A stretch of DNA of 64,000 nucleotides, from the NCBI GenBank assembly GCA_963790875.1, contig CAWBQT010000008.1:806001-870000 (forward strand), written 5' to 3'. The notes beneath the pieces were generated by a model, which saw only the letters and a list, made by a program, of their open reading frames with translations, did no database searches and was not told the origin of the DNA. The translations under genes and the position numbers were made by a program. Below, in pieces: positions 1-8,350 of the stretch; positions within the stretch are counted from its first letter, which is position 1, and each line of letters starts with the position of its first letter. This stretch comes from AP-15 sp963790875 (lineage in GTDB: Bacteria > Pseudomonadota > Alphaproteobacteria > ATCC43930 > CGMCC-115725).

Positions 1-1507
1 ACCTTTTATGGAAGTATTCAGGTAATCATTGATACGCGGTTGAAGCGTATAGCTAAGACCATGGTATTCAGCGATCGCGCGGTATGTTAAAGTGGCAACA
101 AAATGGGGATTTTTTTTAGCTATCATTTCAATACCTATATCATATTCGCGCCGTCTACAGACGGGTCATGGATAAACCGTATTTTGGTCGCAGCATGGTG
201 CGGGGCATGTGTATTCGGATTGGCGGCGTTTGTACGCGCGCGGGATTGTTATTCTTCATTTTTGAGCATCACCCACCTGAAGACGAAGGCGCTGGTTGAG
301 TTCTTAATCTCCACTATCAGTTTTGGAATCCGTCCCATGGCCCTACATCGCCGCATCGGTTGACGATGGCGGGCAGGATAGGCACTCTCGATACGGATCA
401 TCCGGAGGGCGACGGCAATGAGACTGCCGGAGGTTGCGCGCGCTTACACGTGCTCGCCATAGAACTGCACTGCGCGGAGTTAGATCTGCTAGCTAACGAA
501 ATGGGAGGCGACGTCCGGACAGCGCGCGCGAAGACATCGGCACCATGACAGAGGCGGTGAGAGAGAGATCAGAGCGATAAAGGCGGCGGAGCTGATCTTC
601 TCAAGCAGAGATCGGTAAGCGCCTAAACATAAATCCTGGGCGTGTGTCCGAAGTGCTCAGGGGAAAACGAAAGGAAATAAAGCAGTCATCACATGCTGAT
701 CGCGGATTAGATGCTTACTCAGCCCACCGGAGGCGGCGTAGGTCTTAGCATAGAAGCTGGTCGTTGCCAGATTGTATATGGGAACCGGCGGCGGGCGACG
801 GAGCATAGTTCGCCCGTTGGTTGCGGCTGGCTCACCGTGGTTGCATCGGATCTCGTGGATTATGGTCTTCTCAACTGCAAAAGTGGGATCGACTATCTGA
901 AAGCCGACACTAGAAGGTAGCTTGGGGTGAGTTATCGATCCCCCGTATAAACTGGCAATGAAGTTCGCGGAAAAGGCGTTACACGAAACTTTTTATCTAG
1001 CATTGTTGTTGCGAACGAATTTCCTAGAAAGCACCGCACGTTTGGAATTTTTCCGCAAACATCAGCCTGCCCGAATTTGGATATGATCTCGGCGTTTGCC
1101 GATGATGCACCGGCATGGCTGGCAAGGGCGTCGCGCACCTAGCAATACCTGCTTTGCGTGGTTCGTGTGGGATAAACGGTCCGAGCAAAAGCGGGTTGTC
1201 GATTGGTTCGATTGGAAAACGATCGACGAGCGGAAAGGCATAGGAAAACCGCGAAAGAGAGCAGCATGAGCGAGGTGAGCCGAGGTCCTTCAATTGCCTT
1301 TACGGCGCTGCCGGAGGCGAGCTTGAGCACACCGAATTCCGGGCGAGCACGATAATGTTTCATACGGGAGATGTCGAAACCGGCCCCTGCGCCGCAGGAC
1401 CCGCTATCAAAGGGTACTGCTAGCCGGTTTGCTAGCCCAAAGCCCTGGTCGCGCCTATCGGCGTCCCGAATATCAGCCTCTTTGCGCGCTAACTATTTGA
1501 GATGAAA
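1..1507. other. AT-richer gene-free stretch beside tRNA-Thr
   Basis: No protein family can be recognised in any frame. The open frames are short, lack convincing ribosome binding sites and do not show the GC-rich third-position pattern of the genes to the right. By eye the base composition is clearly less GC-rich than the rest of the window. The stretch lies at the 3' side of the minus-strand tRNA-Thr, the side where integrative elements usually insert. However, no integrase, transposase or second copy of the tRNA 3' end was seen. It could be the eroded edge of an acquired segment or plain intergenic DNA. Confidence 0.5.
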
Positions 1508-1582
1508 TGGTGCCCCGAGTCGGATTTGAACCAACGACCTACCGCTTACGAAGCGGTTGCTCTACCGCTGAGCTACCGGGGC
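1508..1582 (-). tRNA. tRNA-Thr (anticodon CGT)
   Basis: On the minus strand the sequence folds as a full cloverleaf. The 7-bp acceptor stem begins GCCCCGG and pairs with the matching 3' strand before ACCA. The D arm is GCTC/GAGC, and the anticodon stem ACCGC/GCGGT encloses the loop TTCGTAA. The T arm contains GGTTCAAATCC. The anticodon CGT reads ACG (threonine). The 3' CCA is encoded. It lies about 65 bases downstream of the hemY-like gene on the same strand, so co-transcription is possible. Confidence 0.95.
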
Positions 1583-1647
1583 GGCCGCCGCATTCTTAGC
1601 GGCTTTCGCGGCTCCCGCCAAGCCGGCCGGGCGGTCGCGGATCGGGG

Positions 1648-3045
1648 TTACCCGGCGGCGGCGCCTGCCGCCGGCAATTCGGGAATGGTGGCCGCAGCGG
1701 GTCGCATTGCGGCCGGCACGGCCGGGCCCGCCGCCGCCGGCGTGCCCGAGGACAGCGTGTCGAAAGCGCCGCAATGCGGGCACAGCGAACGCCATTCGCC
1801 ACTCTCGCCGTCGCAGCTGGCGCAGACATAGCGCGGCTCGGGGGGTGCCGCGACGGCGCGGTCGAGCCATTCGCGCACCCGGCCGAAGTCCTGATGCTCG
1901 GCCTCTTCGAGCCGCGCCATCAGAAGGCACAGGCGCCGGCTCGGAGCGGCCTCGGCCGGCGCCGACGCCGAGGGCGGCGTTTGCAGTGCCCGTTCGAGCC
2001 GACGGCGGGCTTCGCCCCAGAGCTGCGCCGCAAGCGCCGCTTCGGCCAGCGCCAGGTGGCTTTCGAACGCCTCCGGGTTCTGCGCCGCGAGGCGTTCGAA
2101 GCGCTTCAGCCGGGCGAGCGGCGGTGCCTCGCGATGGATCCGGTCGTAGAGCTCCGCGAGCGCATGGTCGGGTGCCGAGCGCCAGGCGCGCTCGACGGCC
2201 TTTGCCGCCGGGCCCGCCCGTCCTTCCTTGAGCAAGAGCAGCGCATGCTGAGCCGCGGGTGCTGCGAGGTCCGGCGCCAGCCCATGCGCCTGCGCCGCCA
2301 GCTTGATCGCCCGCCGTCGGTCGCCCTCGGCGTGCGCCGCCCGGCTCATCTCGTGTAGAATGACGCCGCGGTGCCGGCGGCCGCGCTCGGCTGGGATCAG
2401 CCGGCGTTTGACCATCTGCCGCAGCGTGTCGAGCGACGCCTCCCATCGGCCTTCGCGGATTTCGAGTGCGAACAGGCTCTCGGTGACCCAGCGCGCATTC
2501 GGGCGCAATCGGCGGGCGCGCTCGGCGAGATCGAGCGCCACGCCGCGCTGATCCGTCCGCAAGGCCTGGTTGAAGAGGCCGCGCAGTCCAAGAAATTCGG
2601 TCTCGGCCCGGTCGAGCATCGCCGTGAAGTATTTCTCCGCCGCATCCTCGTCGCCCCCGAGTTGCGCCGCCTGGGCCGACAGCAACAGGGTTAACGGCGG
2701 GTCGGCGAGCAAGGCGCCGGCACGCCGAGCAAGCCGCTGTGCTTCCTCCGCCTCGCCGGCGGCGACCGCAACCATGCCCTGGCTCAACGCCCGGTAGCCG
2801 GCGCTGCGCCGGCGTTCCCGCCGCCAGCGCGAGACAGTGCGCGGACCGCGCCAGATGGCGCGCAACAGGCGCAGCAGCAGCGCGGTGACAACTGCCAGCA
2901 ACGCCGCGGCGGCGGCGAGCACGCCGATCGAGGTTTCGACCTGCCAGCCCTGCCACAGGATCGCGACACGACCCGGATGATCGGCGAAATAGACGGCGAC
3001 GGCGACCAGCGCGGCGATGACGACGAGGCCGATCGCCAGGCGCAT
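1648..3045 (-). CDS. hemY: HemY-like membrane TPR protein
   Basis: A 465-residue inner-membrane protein of the HemY_N family (COG3898), found with hemD in proteobacterial haem loci. It is not the protoporphyrinogen oxidase also called HemY. Two membrane segments are visible at about residues 2-21 and 39-61. A long helical, TPR-like region follows, then a C-terminal zinc-ribbon-like pattern (CxxC ... CxxC, about 407-428) and a low-complexity Ala/Pro tail. The ATG start overlaps the stop of the preceding mitofilin-like gene by one base (TGATG), which implies translational coupling in a hemD-mitofilin-hemY operon. The biochemical role of the family is not settled. Confidence 0.85.
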   Translation of the reverse strand: MRLAIGLVVIAALVAVAVYFADHPGRVAILWQGWQVETSIGVLAAAAALLAVVTALLLRLLRAIWRGPRTVSRWRRERRRSAGYRALSQGMVAVAAGEAEEAQRLARRAGALLADPPLTLLLSAQAAQLGGDEDAAEKYFTAMLDRAETEFLGLRGLFNQALRTDQRGVALDLAERARRLRPNARWVTESLFALEIREGRWEASLDTLRQMVKRRLIPAERGRRHRGVILHEMSRAAHAEGDRRRAIKLAAQAHGLAPDLAAPAAQHALLLLKEGRAGPAAKAVERAWRSAPDHALAELYDRIHREAPPLARLKRFERLAAQNPEAFESHLALAEAALAAQLWGEARRRLERALQTPPSASAPAEAAPSRRLCLLMARLEEAEHQDFGRVREWLDRAVAAPPEPRYVCASCDGESGEWRSLCPHCGAFDTLSSGTPAAAGPAVPAAMRPAAATIPELPAAGAAAG

Positions 3046-4289
3046 CAGGACGGCGCCCCCGGTTTTGCGGGCCCGGCATTCGGCGTGCTTGCCGGGGCCG
3101 CGCCGCGCGGCAGCGTGGCCGGCGCGGCAACGAGCCGTGCCGTCAGTAGTTGTTGCAGACCGGCGAGTGCCGCCTCGGCGGCAAGCCGCGACCGCGCCAT
3201 TTGCAGCCATGGCTGCGCGCTGTCGGCCGCGGTCCCGGAAAGCGCCGCGAGCGCGGATACGGCGCCCGCGAGATCGCCGGCGGCAAACACCGCTTGCGCC
3301 CTGTCGACGACTGCTTCGGGACTGGTCGGCGGGGCATCGATGCGGCGGATCGTCACCAGGCCGCGCAGCCGCGCGAGAGCAGCCTCCCACCATGTCTGCC
3401 GGTCGGGCGGCGATGCCGCGGTGGCAAGTCGATCGGCGAGCTCAGCCAGCCCCTGCCGCAGCGCCGCGCGGCTGGCGATCCCGTTGGGCGCCCCGGCGGC
3501 GAGCGGCCGGGCCGCGGCAACGAGGTCGGGATGGCCCTGTGCGAGTGCCGTGAAACCCGCATATTCCGGCGCGAAGGGCCGCCCGGCTTCGACCGCCTCG
3601 CGCAGCTGCATCAGCGACAGCAGCAGCGCCGCATCGGTCCGGCCGGCACCGATCTCTGCCTGGCTCCGGCCTTCGAGGGCGCCCGCCCGCGCGGAGAGGT
3701 CGGCCGCGAGCTTGTCGAGGCGAGCCAGGTCCTGCTGCGCCTGCTGCAACCCGGCCGCCGTTCTCGTCGATTGCGCCGCGGCGGCATCGAGCCGCTGCGC
3801 GAAGCGCTGCTGCTCGGCCTCTGTCGCCGCATTCGAGGATTTGAGGCCGGCGTCCGGGGATGCGGTGGCGGCTTCGAGCCGATCGAGACGCTGCGCCAGC
3901 GCGGTCTCGGTCGAGCGGACGGCGTCGAGCGTCGCCGCGGAGATTCCGGGAGACGCCGCCGGGCGGTTCTCGATTGCGTCGAGCCGCGCCGCCAGGGCCG
4001 CGTAATCGGCGGATGGCGGGGCGGCGCGCCGCCCCCACGGCAATAGCGGCGCGATCGCCGGCGCCCAGAACGGCGACGCGGCAACAGCCGCGATCACCAG
4101 CACCAGGAACGCGGCGAGAAAAACGAGGCTTTGACGGCCCGTTCCGGGCCGCGGTCGGGCGGCCGGGCGCGGCTCTGGCGGTCCCAAGGGCGGCCCCGAA
4201 GGCGATGGCGCGGGCGGCCCCGAAGGTGATGGCGCGGGCGGCGGCGCGGCGCCGATGTCTTCATTGTCGCTGCTCGCCGCTTCCGTCAT
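3045..4289 (-). CDS. mitofilin-like (COG4223) membrane protein
   Basis: A 414-residue protein with a Pro-rich cytoplasmic N-terminus (residues 15-50), one membrane segment (about 54-72) and a long Ala/Glu/Gln-rich coiled-coil region. A compact helical C-terminal domain resembles alphaproteobacterial mitofilin homologues, the proposed relatives of mitochondrial Mic60. These proteins sit between hemD and hemY in many alphaproteobacteria, as here, and may shape the inner membrane or tether it to the outer membrane. The start was taken at the ATG before TEAASS because it overlaps the end of hemD and lies just before the Pro-rich leader. The Pro-rich part is encoded by a 24-bp tandem duplication. 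Confidence 0.8.
   Translation of the reverse strand: MTEAASSDNEDIGAAPPPAPSPSGPPAPSPSGPPLGPPEPRPAARPRPGTGRQSLVFLAAFLVLVIAAVAASPFWAPAIAPLLPWGRRAAPPSADYAALAARLDAIENRPAASPGISAATLDAVRSTETALAQRLDRLEAATASPDAGLKSSNAATEAEQQRFAQRLDAAAAQSTRTAAGLQQAQQDLARLDKLAADLSARAGALEGRSQAEIGAGRTDAALLLSLMQLREAVEAGRPFAPEYAGFTALAQGHPDLVAAARPLAAGAPNGIASRAALRQGLAELADRLATAASPPDRQTWWEAALARLRGLVTIRRIDAPPTSPEAVVDRAQAVFAAGDLAGAVSALAALSGTAADSAQPWLQMARSRLAAEAALAGLQQLLTARLVAAPATLPRGAAPASTPNAGPAKPGAPS
4188..4235. repeat. 24-bp tandem duplication in mitofilin-like gene
   Basis: Two adjacent 24-bp units (4188-4211 and 4212-4235) differ at a single base. They encode the repeated peptide PSPSGPPA in the Pro-rich N-terminus of the mitofilin-like protein. 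The duplication is in frame and likely arose by slippage, so copy number may vary between strains. Confidence 0.85.
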
Positions 4290-5076
4290 CTGTTGCGTCC
4301 CGGTCGATTGGCCGAGCCGCGCGGCCCGGCCGGCGCGCGGCGGGGAGACGGTCGAGCGCATCGAGCAACGCCGCCTGCGTCGGGCGCCAGGCAACGCACC
4401 GCTCGCGCCACGGCAGGCGCGCGATTTCGACATCGGCCGCGGCGCTGATCGACAGCGCCGTGATCGGGCCGCAGCATCGCGCGACATCTGCGGCAGCCGC
4501 GAGCCTAGCAAAAATCGCGGCGGTGCGCGGCGAGAAAAACAGGGCGTAGTCGATCACGTCGGCCAGCAAGGCCTCCACGACCGCGGGATCCAACGCCGCG
4601 ACCGGCCGGGCCTCGTAGAGGACCTCGCGGGAGACGTCGAAACCTTCCCGGCACAGGGTGCCGACGAGATCGCCGGCGAGATCGCTGCCGGCGGCATGGA
4701 GCAGCCGCCCGTCCTGCGGGCGCAGCCGGGCGATGGCGAGGCGCGCGAGATCATCGACGTTGCCGCCGGCGCTGGCAACGGCGGAGAAGCCCTCGCCGCG
4801 GGCGCACAATGCCGTCGCCTCGCCGACCGCGAAGAGCGGCAATCGCCGTTCTTGGGAGAGGCGAGCCAGCGACCGCACGCCGTTCGCGCTGGTGCACAGC
4901 ACCGCCTGCACATCCGCGAGATCGGGCGCCGCCCGGTCGACGTGGCGGATCTCGATCAGTGGTGCGACGATCACGCCGATGCCGCGCGATGCGAGCGCCG
5001 CGGCGAGGGTCTGCGCCTCGGCGCGCGGCCGGGTGACGAGTGCCTGCAACTGAGGTTCGGTCGCGACCTCGAGCAT
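4261..5076 (-). CDS. hemD: uroporphyrinogen-III synthase
   Basis: A 271-residue HemD-family protein. The enzyme closes and rearranges hydroxymethylbilane to uroporphyrinogen III, the branch point to haem, sirohaem and cobalamin. The N-terminal ALVTRPRAEA, the LCTSANGVRSL segment and the later YALFFSPRTA segment match the two-lobed HemD fold. An ATG at 5076 was chosen; an in-frame TTG at 5094 would add six residues. The 3' end overlaps the mitofilin-like gene by 29 bases. hemC, usually just upstream, is absent here: a divergent SIMPL gene occupies that side. Confidence 0.88.
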   Translation of the reverse strand: MLEVATEPQLQALVTRPRAEAQTLAAALASRGIGVIVAPLIEIRHVDRAAPDLADVQAVLCTSANGVRSLARLSQERRLPLFAVGEATALCARGEGFSAVASAGGNVDDLARLAIARLRPQDGRLLHAAGSDLAGDLVGTLCREGFDVSREVLYEARPVAALDPAVVEALLADVIDYALFFSPRTAAIFARLAAAADVARCCGPITALSISAAADVEIARLPWRERCVAWRPTQAALLDALDRLPAARRPGRAARPIDRDATDDGSGEQRQ

Positions 5077-5224
5077 GCGCCCGTCTTGGCCCAAACCTGC
5101 GGCCGGGGCAAGCGGCGCCAGCGGTGCATCGCTGCCGGCGATGGCATCGAGGACGCAATCGGGCTAAACCACTTGCCGGGGGCACCCCGGAGATTTGGCT
5201 GGATTTGGCGGCGGGACGGGAGCG

Positions 5225-5926
5225 ATGCGGGCAAGATGGCTGCTGCCGGTTGCGGTCGCGCTGTCGCCGGCGTTGTCGGCGTTGGGCCAGCCGATAGCGG
5301 CGCCGACCGTCCTGCATTTGACGCAAACCGCCGAGAGCAAGGTCGTTCGCGATTTGCTGCGCGCGGAGATGCGGGTCGAGGAGACGGGACCGGACGCGCT
5401 CGCCGTGCAGGCGGCGATCAACCGCCGGATGGCGGCAGCACTCGGCCGGGCGCGGCCGGTGATCGGCGTCGCGGTCGAAACCGGCTCCTACGAGGTCGGC
5501 GAGGAGCAACCGCCGCACGGCCCGTCGCATTGGCGCGGCAGCCAGGCACTGACGCTGACCGGCACCGCCGTCGCCGCGGTCCTGAAACTCGCCGGCGCAC
5601 TGCAATCGCAAGGGCTCCTGATGTCGTCGATGATCTACGACGTCTCGCCCGAGACGGTGCGCGGCGCCGAGGAGGATCTGACCGCCGAGGCTCTGGCCGG
5701 GCTCGCCGAGCGCGCCGCCTCGATCGCCGAGCGGCTGCATCTTTCAATGCTCGGTTATCGCGACCTGCGGGTCGGCAACGCCGAGACCGGCCCGTCGCCG
5801 ATGCCGCGCTTCGCGGCGGCGATGGCCATGCCGGCGCCGGTCGGCGCCGCCGGCGAGGCGGTGATTCGGCTCAATGTCGAGGCCGAGGTGCTGCTCGGTC
5901 CGGTGCGGTCGAAGGTGGTCCCGTGA
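5225..5926 (+). CDS. secreted SIMPL-domain (DUF541) protein
   Basis: A 233-residue protein starting at an ATG preceded by GGGAG. A signal peptide is visible at residues 1-22 (charged start, hydrophobic core, ALSALG then QPI). The rest resembles SIMPL/DUF541 domains: an amphipathic alternation of helices and strands with a TLTGTAVAAVLKLAGAL helix and a strand near SMIYDVSPET. SIMPL proteins are periplasmic or outer-membrane-associated; a few have been tied to stress tolerance, but the activity is unknown. The stop overlaps the thiE start by one base (TGATG), so the two are translated together. Confidence 0.6.
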   Translation: MRARWLLPVAVALSPALSALGQPIAAPTVLHLTQTAESKVVRDLLRAEMRVEETGPDALAVQAAINRRMAAALGRARPVIGVAVETGSYEVGEEQPPHGPSHWRGSQALTLTGTAVAAVLKLAGALQSQGLLMSSMIYDVSPETVRGAEEDLTAEALAGLAERAASIAERLHLSMLGYRDLRVGNAETGPSPMPRFAAAMAMPAPVGAAGEAVIRLNVEAEVLLGPVRSKVVP

Positions 5927-6543
5927 TGCGGCTGCCGCTGCCGCCGTTGCTGCTGATTTCCGACCGAAGCCAGGCGAGGCGGCCGCTGGCGGCGGTCGTC
6001 ACGGCAGCGTTCGCCGGCGGCTGCCGCTGGTTCAGCCTACGCGAAAAGGATCTGCCGCCGACGGAGCGGCAACGCCTGCTCGCCGATCTCGTCGAACTCG
6101 GCCATCGCTGCGGCGCCGTCGTGACGGTGCATGCAGACATCGAGGCGGCCATCGCGGCCGGCGCCGACGGGGTGCATCTGCCGAGGGGCGCCGATCCGGC
6201 AACGGCGCGCCGCCGCTTGCCCGATGCCCTTGTTGGCGCCTCGGCGCATAGCCCGGACGAAGCCGCAACCTTGCTGATTGCCGGGGCGGACTACGTCACG
6301 CTGAGCCCGGTGTTTTTGAGTGTGAGCAAGCCCGGCTACGGCCCGGCGCTCGGCCTCGCCGGCCTCGCCGCGGCGGCGGCGCGGGCGCCCGGCCCGGTCG
6401 TCGCCCTCGGCGGCATCGCACCCCTCAACGCCGCGGCCTGCCTCGCCGCCGGCGCGCAGGGCGTCGCGGTGATGGGCGAAGTGATGCGCGCCGACGATCC
6501 GAAGGCGTTCTTCGAACGCCTGCTGAGCGCGATCACGCGCTAA
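5926..6543 (+). CDS. thiE: thiamine phosphate synthase (ThiE/TenI family)
   Basis: A 205-residue TIM-barrel protein. ThiE joins hydroxymethylpyrimidine diphosphate and thiazole phosphate to make thiamine phosphate. Visible features are the N-terminal LLISDR strand, GADGVHLPRG, the phosphate-binding ASAHSPDEA and the ADYVTLSPVF...GPALG loop. The C-terminal LGGIAPLNA and GVAVMGEVM also fit. It is slightly short, and a non-synthase TenI-like paralogue cannot be excluded from the sequence. No other thiamine gene is nearby and no THI-box riboswitch was seen upstream; the gene is coupled to the SIMPL gene. Confidence 0.75.
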   Translation: MRLPLPPLLLISDRSQARRPLAAVVTAAFAGGCRWFSLREKDLPPTERQRLLADLVELGHRCGAVVTVHADIEAAIAAGADGVHLPRGADPATARRRLPDALVGASAHSPDEAATLLIAGADYVTLSPVFLSVSKPGYGPALGLAGLAAAAARAPGPVVALGGIAPLNAAACLAAGAQGVAVMGEVMRADDPKAFFERLLSAITR

Positions 6544-6556
6544 TCGAAAACAGTGG

Positions 6557-6651
6557 GTTACCGCGGAGGTCGCGAAAGGAGACACGAAGTATGCTAGACG
6601 CCGGCGCGCCGCTGCGTCCTTCGCGTTGCCCTCGGCGTCCTTCGCGGTAAT
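6557..6651. repeat. imperfect long inverted repeat between convergent genes
   Basis: The left arm beginning ttaccgcggaggtcgcgaa is matched, with mismatches, by the reverse complement of the right arm ending ccttcgcggtaa. The arms are roughly 30 bases, and the right arm also repeats the unit ccttcgcg internally. It lies between the converging thiE and flavoprotein genes. It could form a bidirectional hairpin terminator or be a copy of a dispersed palindromic repeat; no T-run follows either arm. Confidence 0.55.
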
Positions 6652-6665
6652 CCTGTTGCTATCGG

Positions 6666-8165
6666 TTAGCTGTTGCGCCCGACTTGCTTGCCGGCGGTGG
6701 TGCCGGCGATCTTGCCGAAGACCGAGCCGGAGACGAGGCCGGTGCCGCCCGGGTAGTTGAAATAGAAGAGGCCGCCGACCAGTTCGCCGGCGGCGTAGAG
6801 GCCGGGGATCGGTTTCTGCGCGGTGTCGAGCACCTTACCGTCGGTGTCGATCTTCAAGCCGCCGAACGTGAAGGTGACGCCGCAGGTCGTGCAATAGGCC
6901 TCGAAGGGCGGTTTTTCGAGCGGCATCGCCCAGTTGGTCTTGTCGATCGTCAGCCCCCGCGTGGTGCGGCCGTCCTTGACGGTCGGGTTGTACGGGACGT
7001 CGCGCACGACCGCGGCGTTGAACGCGCGCACGGTCTCGACGAAGCGCGGTTTATCGACCGGCGCATGTTCGGCCATTTTGTCGGCCAGTTCCTCGATCGT
7101 ATCGGCCGTCACCTTGGTGACCTGGCGAATCCGGTATTCGTCGCGCTGCAGGTGCACGACATCTTGGTCGAAGATCTGCCAGGCGAATTGGTGCGGCTGG
7201 TTCAGGATCTCGCGGCCGTATTTGGCGTAGGTATAGTTGCGGAAATCGGCGCCCTCGTCGCAGAACCGCTCGCCGTTGGCATTGACCATGATGGCGAACG
7301 GATAACTGTGCTTCTGAAAATTGTCGCCGACCGCGAGATCGCCGAATTCCGGCGCGTTGTAATCCCAGCCGACGGCGTGGCAGCCGGACCAGTTGCCGTA
7401 CGGCATCGCGCCGATGTCGAGCGCCATCTTGATCCCCTGGCCGGTGTTGAAGCGGGTGCCGCGCACCTTGGCGAGGTCCCAGCCGGGGCCAAGATAGCGG
7501 GTCCGCATCTCGGCATTGGCTTCGAAGCCGCCGCAAGCAAGGATGACGGCCTTGGCCGGGATCTCCACGGTCCTGCCTTCGACCTTGGCGACGACGCCGT
7601 GCACCCCGTCATCGTCGGCGATCAGCCTGTCGCCGCGCGCCTCGTAGGCGATCTGGATCTGTCGCTCTTCGGCCGCCTTGAACAGGCCCTCGACCAGCCC
7701 CGGGCCGCCGCCCCAGGCTTCGAGCGCCAGCCCGCCCCAGAACACGAACTTGCCGTCGTGCTTGAAGGCCTGGCGCGAATACATCGGCGCGAAACGGATG
7801 CCCTGGCGGCGCATCCACAACAGCGTTTCCTGGCTTTTCGTGATCAGCAATTCGGCCATATCGGGGTTGCTGCGATAGTCGGTCAGCCGGCCGAGATCGT
7901 CGTAATACTTGTCCTGCGTGTAGGTGCCGAAGTCGGATGTCGCGATCTCGGTCTCGCTGAGGTCGCACAGCCTCAGGAGGTCCTCGACGCCGTTATAGAC
8001 AAAGCGCAGGGCGCCCGCCGTGTACCGGCTGTTGCCGCCGCGCTCGTCGAAAGGTGCGGCCTCCAGCACGAGCACTCGCGCCCCTTCGCCACGCGCCGCC
8101 AGCGCCGCGCACATGCCGGCATTCCCGGCGCCGACGACGACCACATCAAACTCGCCTGCGATCAT
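6666..8165 (-). CDS. FAD-dependent dehydrogenase, fumarate-reductase/TcuA-like
   Basis: A 499-residue flavoprotein of the FAD_binding_2 family. The dinucleotide fold is at the N-terminus (VVVVGAGNAGMCAAL, about residues 8-22), followed by ERGGNSRYTAGA. The C-terminal FAD/active-site loop reads GLYAAGELVGGLFYFNYPGGTGL. The family includes fumarate reductase flavoprotein, 3-ketosteroid dehydrogenases and tricarballylate dehydrogenase TcuA. The length and the divergent MFS carrier recall the tcu arrangement, but that assignment is inference. The start is the ATG at 8165, which follows GGAGA at good spacing and precedes the nucleotide-binding strand directly. No heme or flavin-transfer domain is fused. 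Confidence 0.8.
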   Translation of the reverse strand: MIAGEFDVVVVGAGNAGMCAALAARGEGARVLVLEAAPFDERGGNSRYTAGALRFVYNGVEDLLRLCDLSETEIATSDFGTYTQDKYYDDLGRLTDYRSNPDMAELLITKSQETLLWMRRQGIRFAPMYSRQAFKHDGKFVFWGGLALEAWGGGPGLVEGLFKAAEERQIQIAYEARGDRLIADDDGVHGVVAKVEGRTVEIPAKAVILACGGFEANAEMRTRYLGPGWDLAKVRGTRFNTGQGIKMALDIGAMPYGNWSGCHAVGWDYNAPEFGDLAVGDNFQKHSYPFAIMVNANGERFCDEGADFRNYTYAKYGREILNQPHQFAWQIFDQDVVHLQRDEYRIRQVTKVTADTIEELADKMAEHAPVDKPRFVETVRAFNAAVVRDVPYNPTVKDGRTTRGLTIDKTNWAMPLEKPPFEAYCTTCGVTFTFGGLKIDTDGKVLDTAQKPIPGLYAAGELVGGLFYFNYPGGTGLVSGSVFGKIAGTTAGKQVGRNS

Positions 8166-8240
8166 CTCGCTGTCTCCGCTGGTTCCGCAGGACGGAGTAG
8201 CGCGCCCGGTCACCAGGGGCAAGCCCGCTACCCGGCTCCT

Positions 8241-8269
8241 TTGACCGGGCCCCGCCACCAGCGTATTGA
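8241..8269 (+). promoter_or_regulatory. candidate sigma-70 promoter for MFS gene
   Basis: TTGACC (8241-8246) and TATTGA (8264-8269) are separated by exactly 17 bases, about 80 bases before the MFS start. This is a pattern match only; it sits in the 185-bp divergent region shared with the flavoprotein gene. Confidence 0.4.
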
Positions 8270-8350
8270 TCGGGGCAACAGGCGAGAACCCGCCCTTCGC
8301 GCCCATCGCCGGGACAAGCATAACCATGCCGGACTGAACAGGAGGAAAGC

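Noticed and set aside
1..1507. Prophage or insertion sequence in the AT-richer left end
   Set aside because: No integrase, transposase, terminal repeats or duplicated tRNA end could be seen.
1502..1831. Plus-strand open frame beginning MKWCPESDLNQRPTAYEAV
   Set aside because: It is the antisense translation of the tRNA-Thr gene, a well-known false protein, and then antisense to the hemY-like gene.
1562..3130. 522-codon minus-strand frame rich in Arg/Ala/Pro
   Set aside because: Shadow frame of the hemY-like gene with no domain and a composition typical of out-of-frame GC-rich DNA.
5100..5224. TPP riboswitch upstream of the SIMPL-thiE unit
   Set aside because: The conserved THI-box sequences (such as CTGAGA and the ACCTGATCTGGATAATGC region) are not present.
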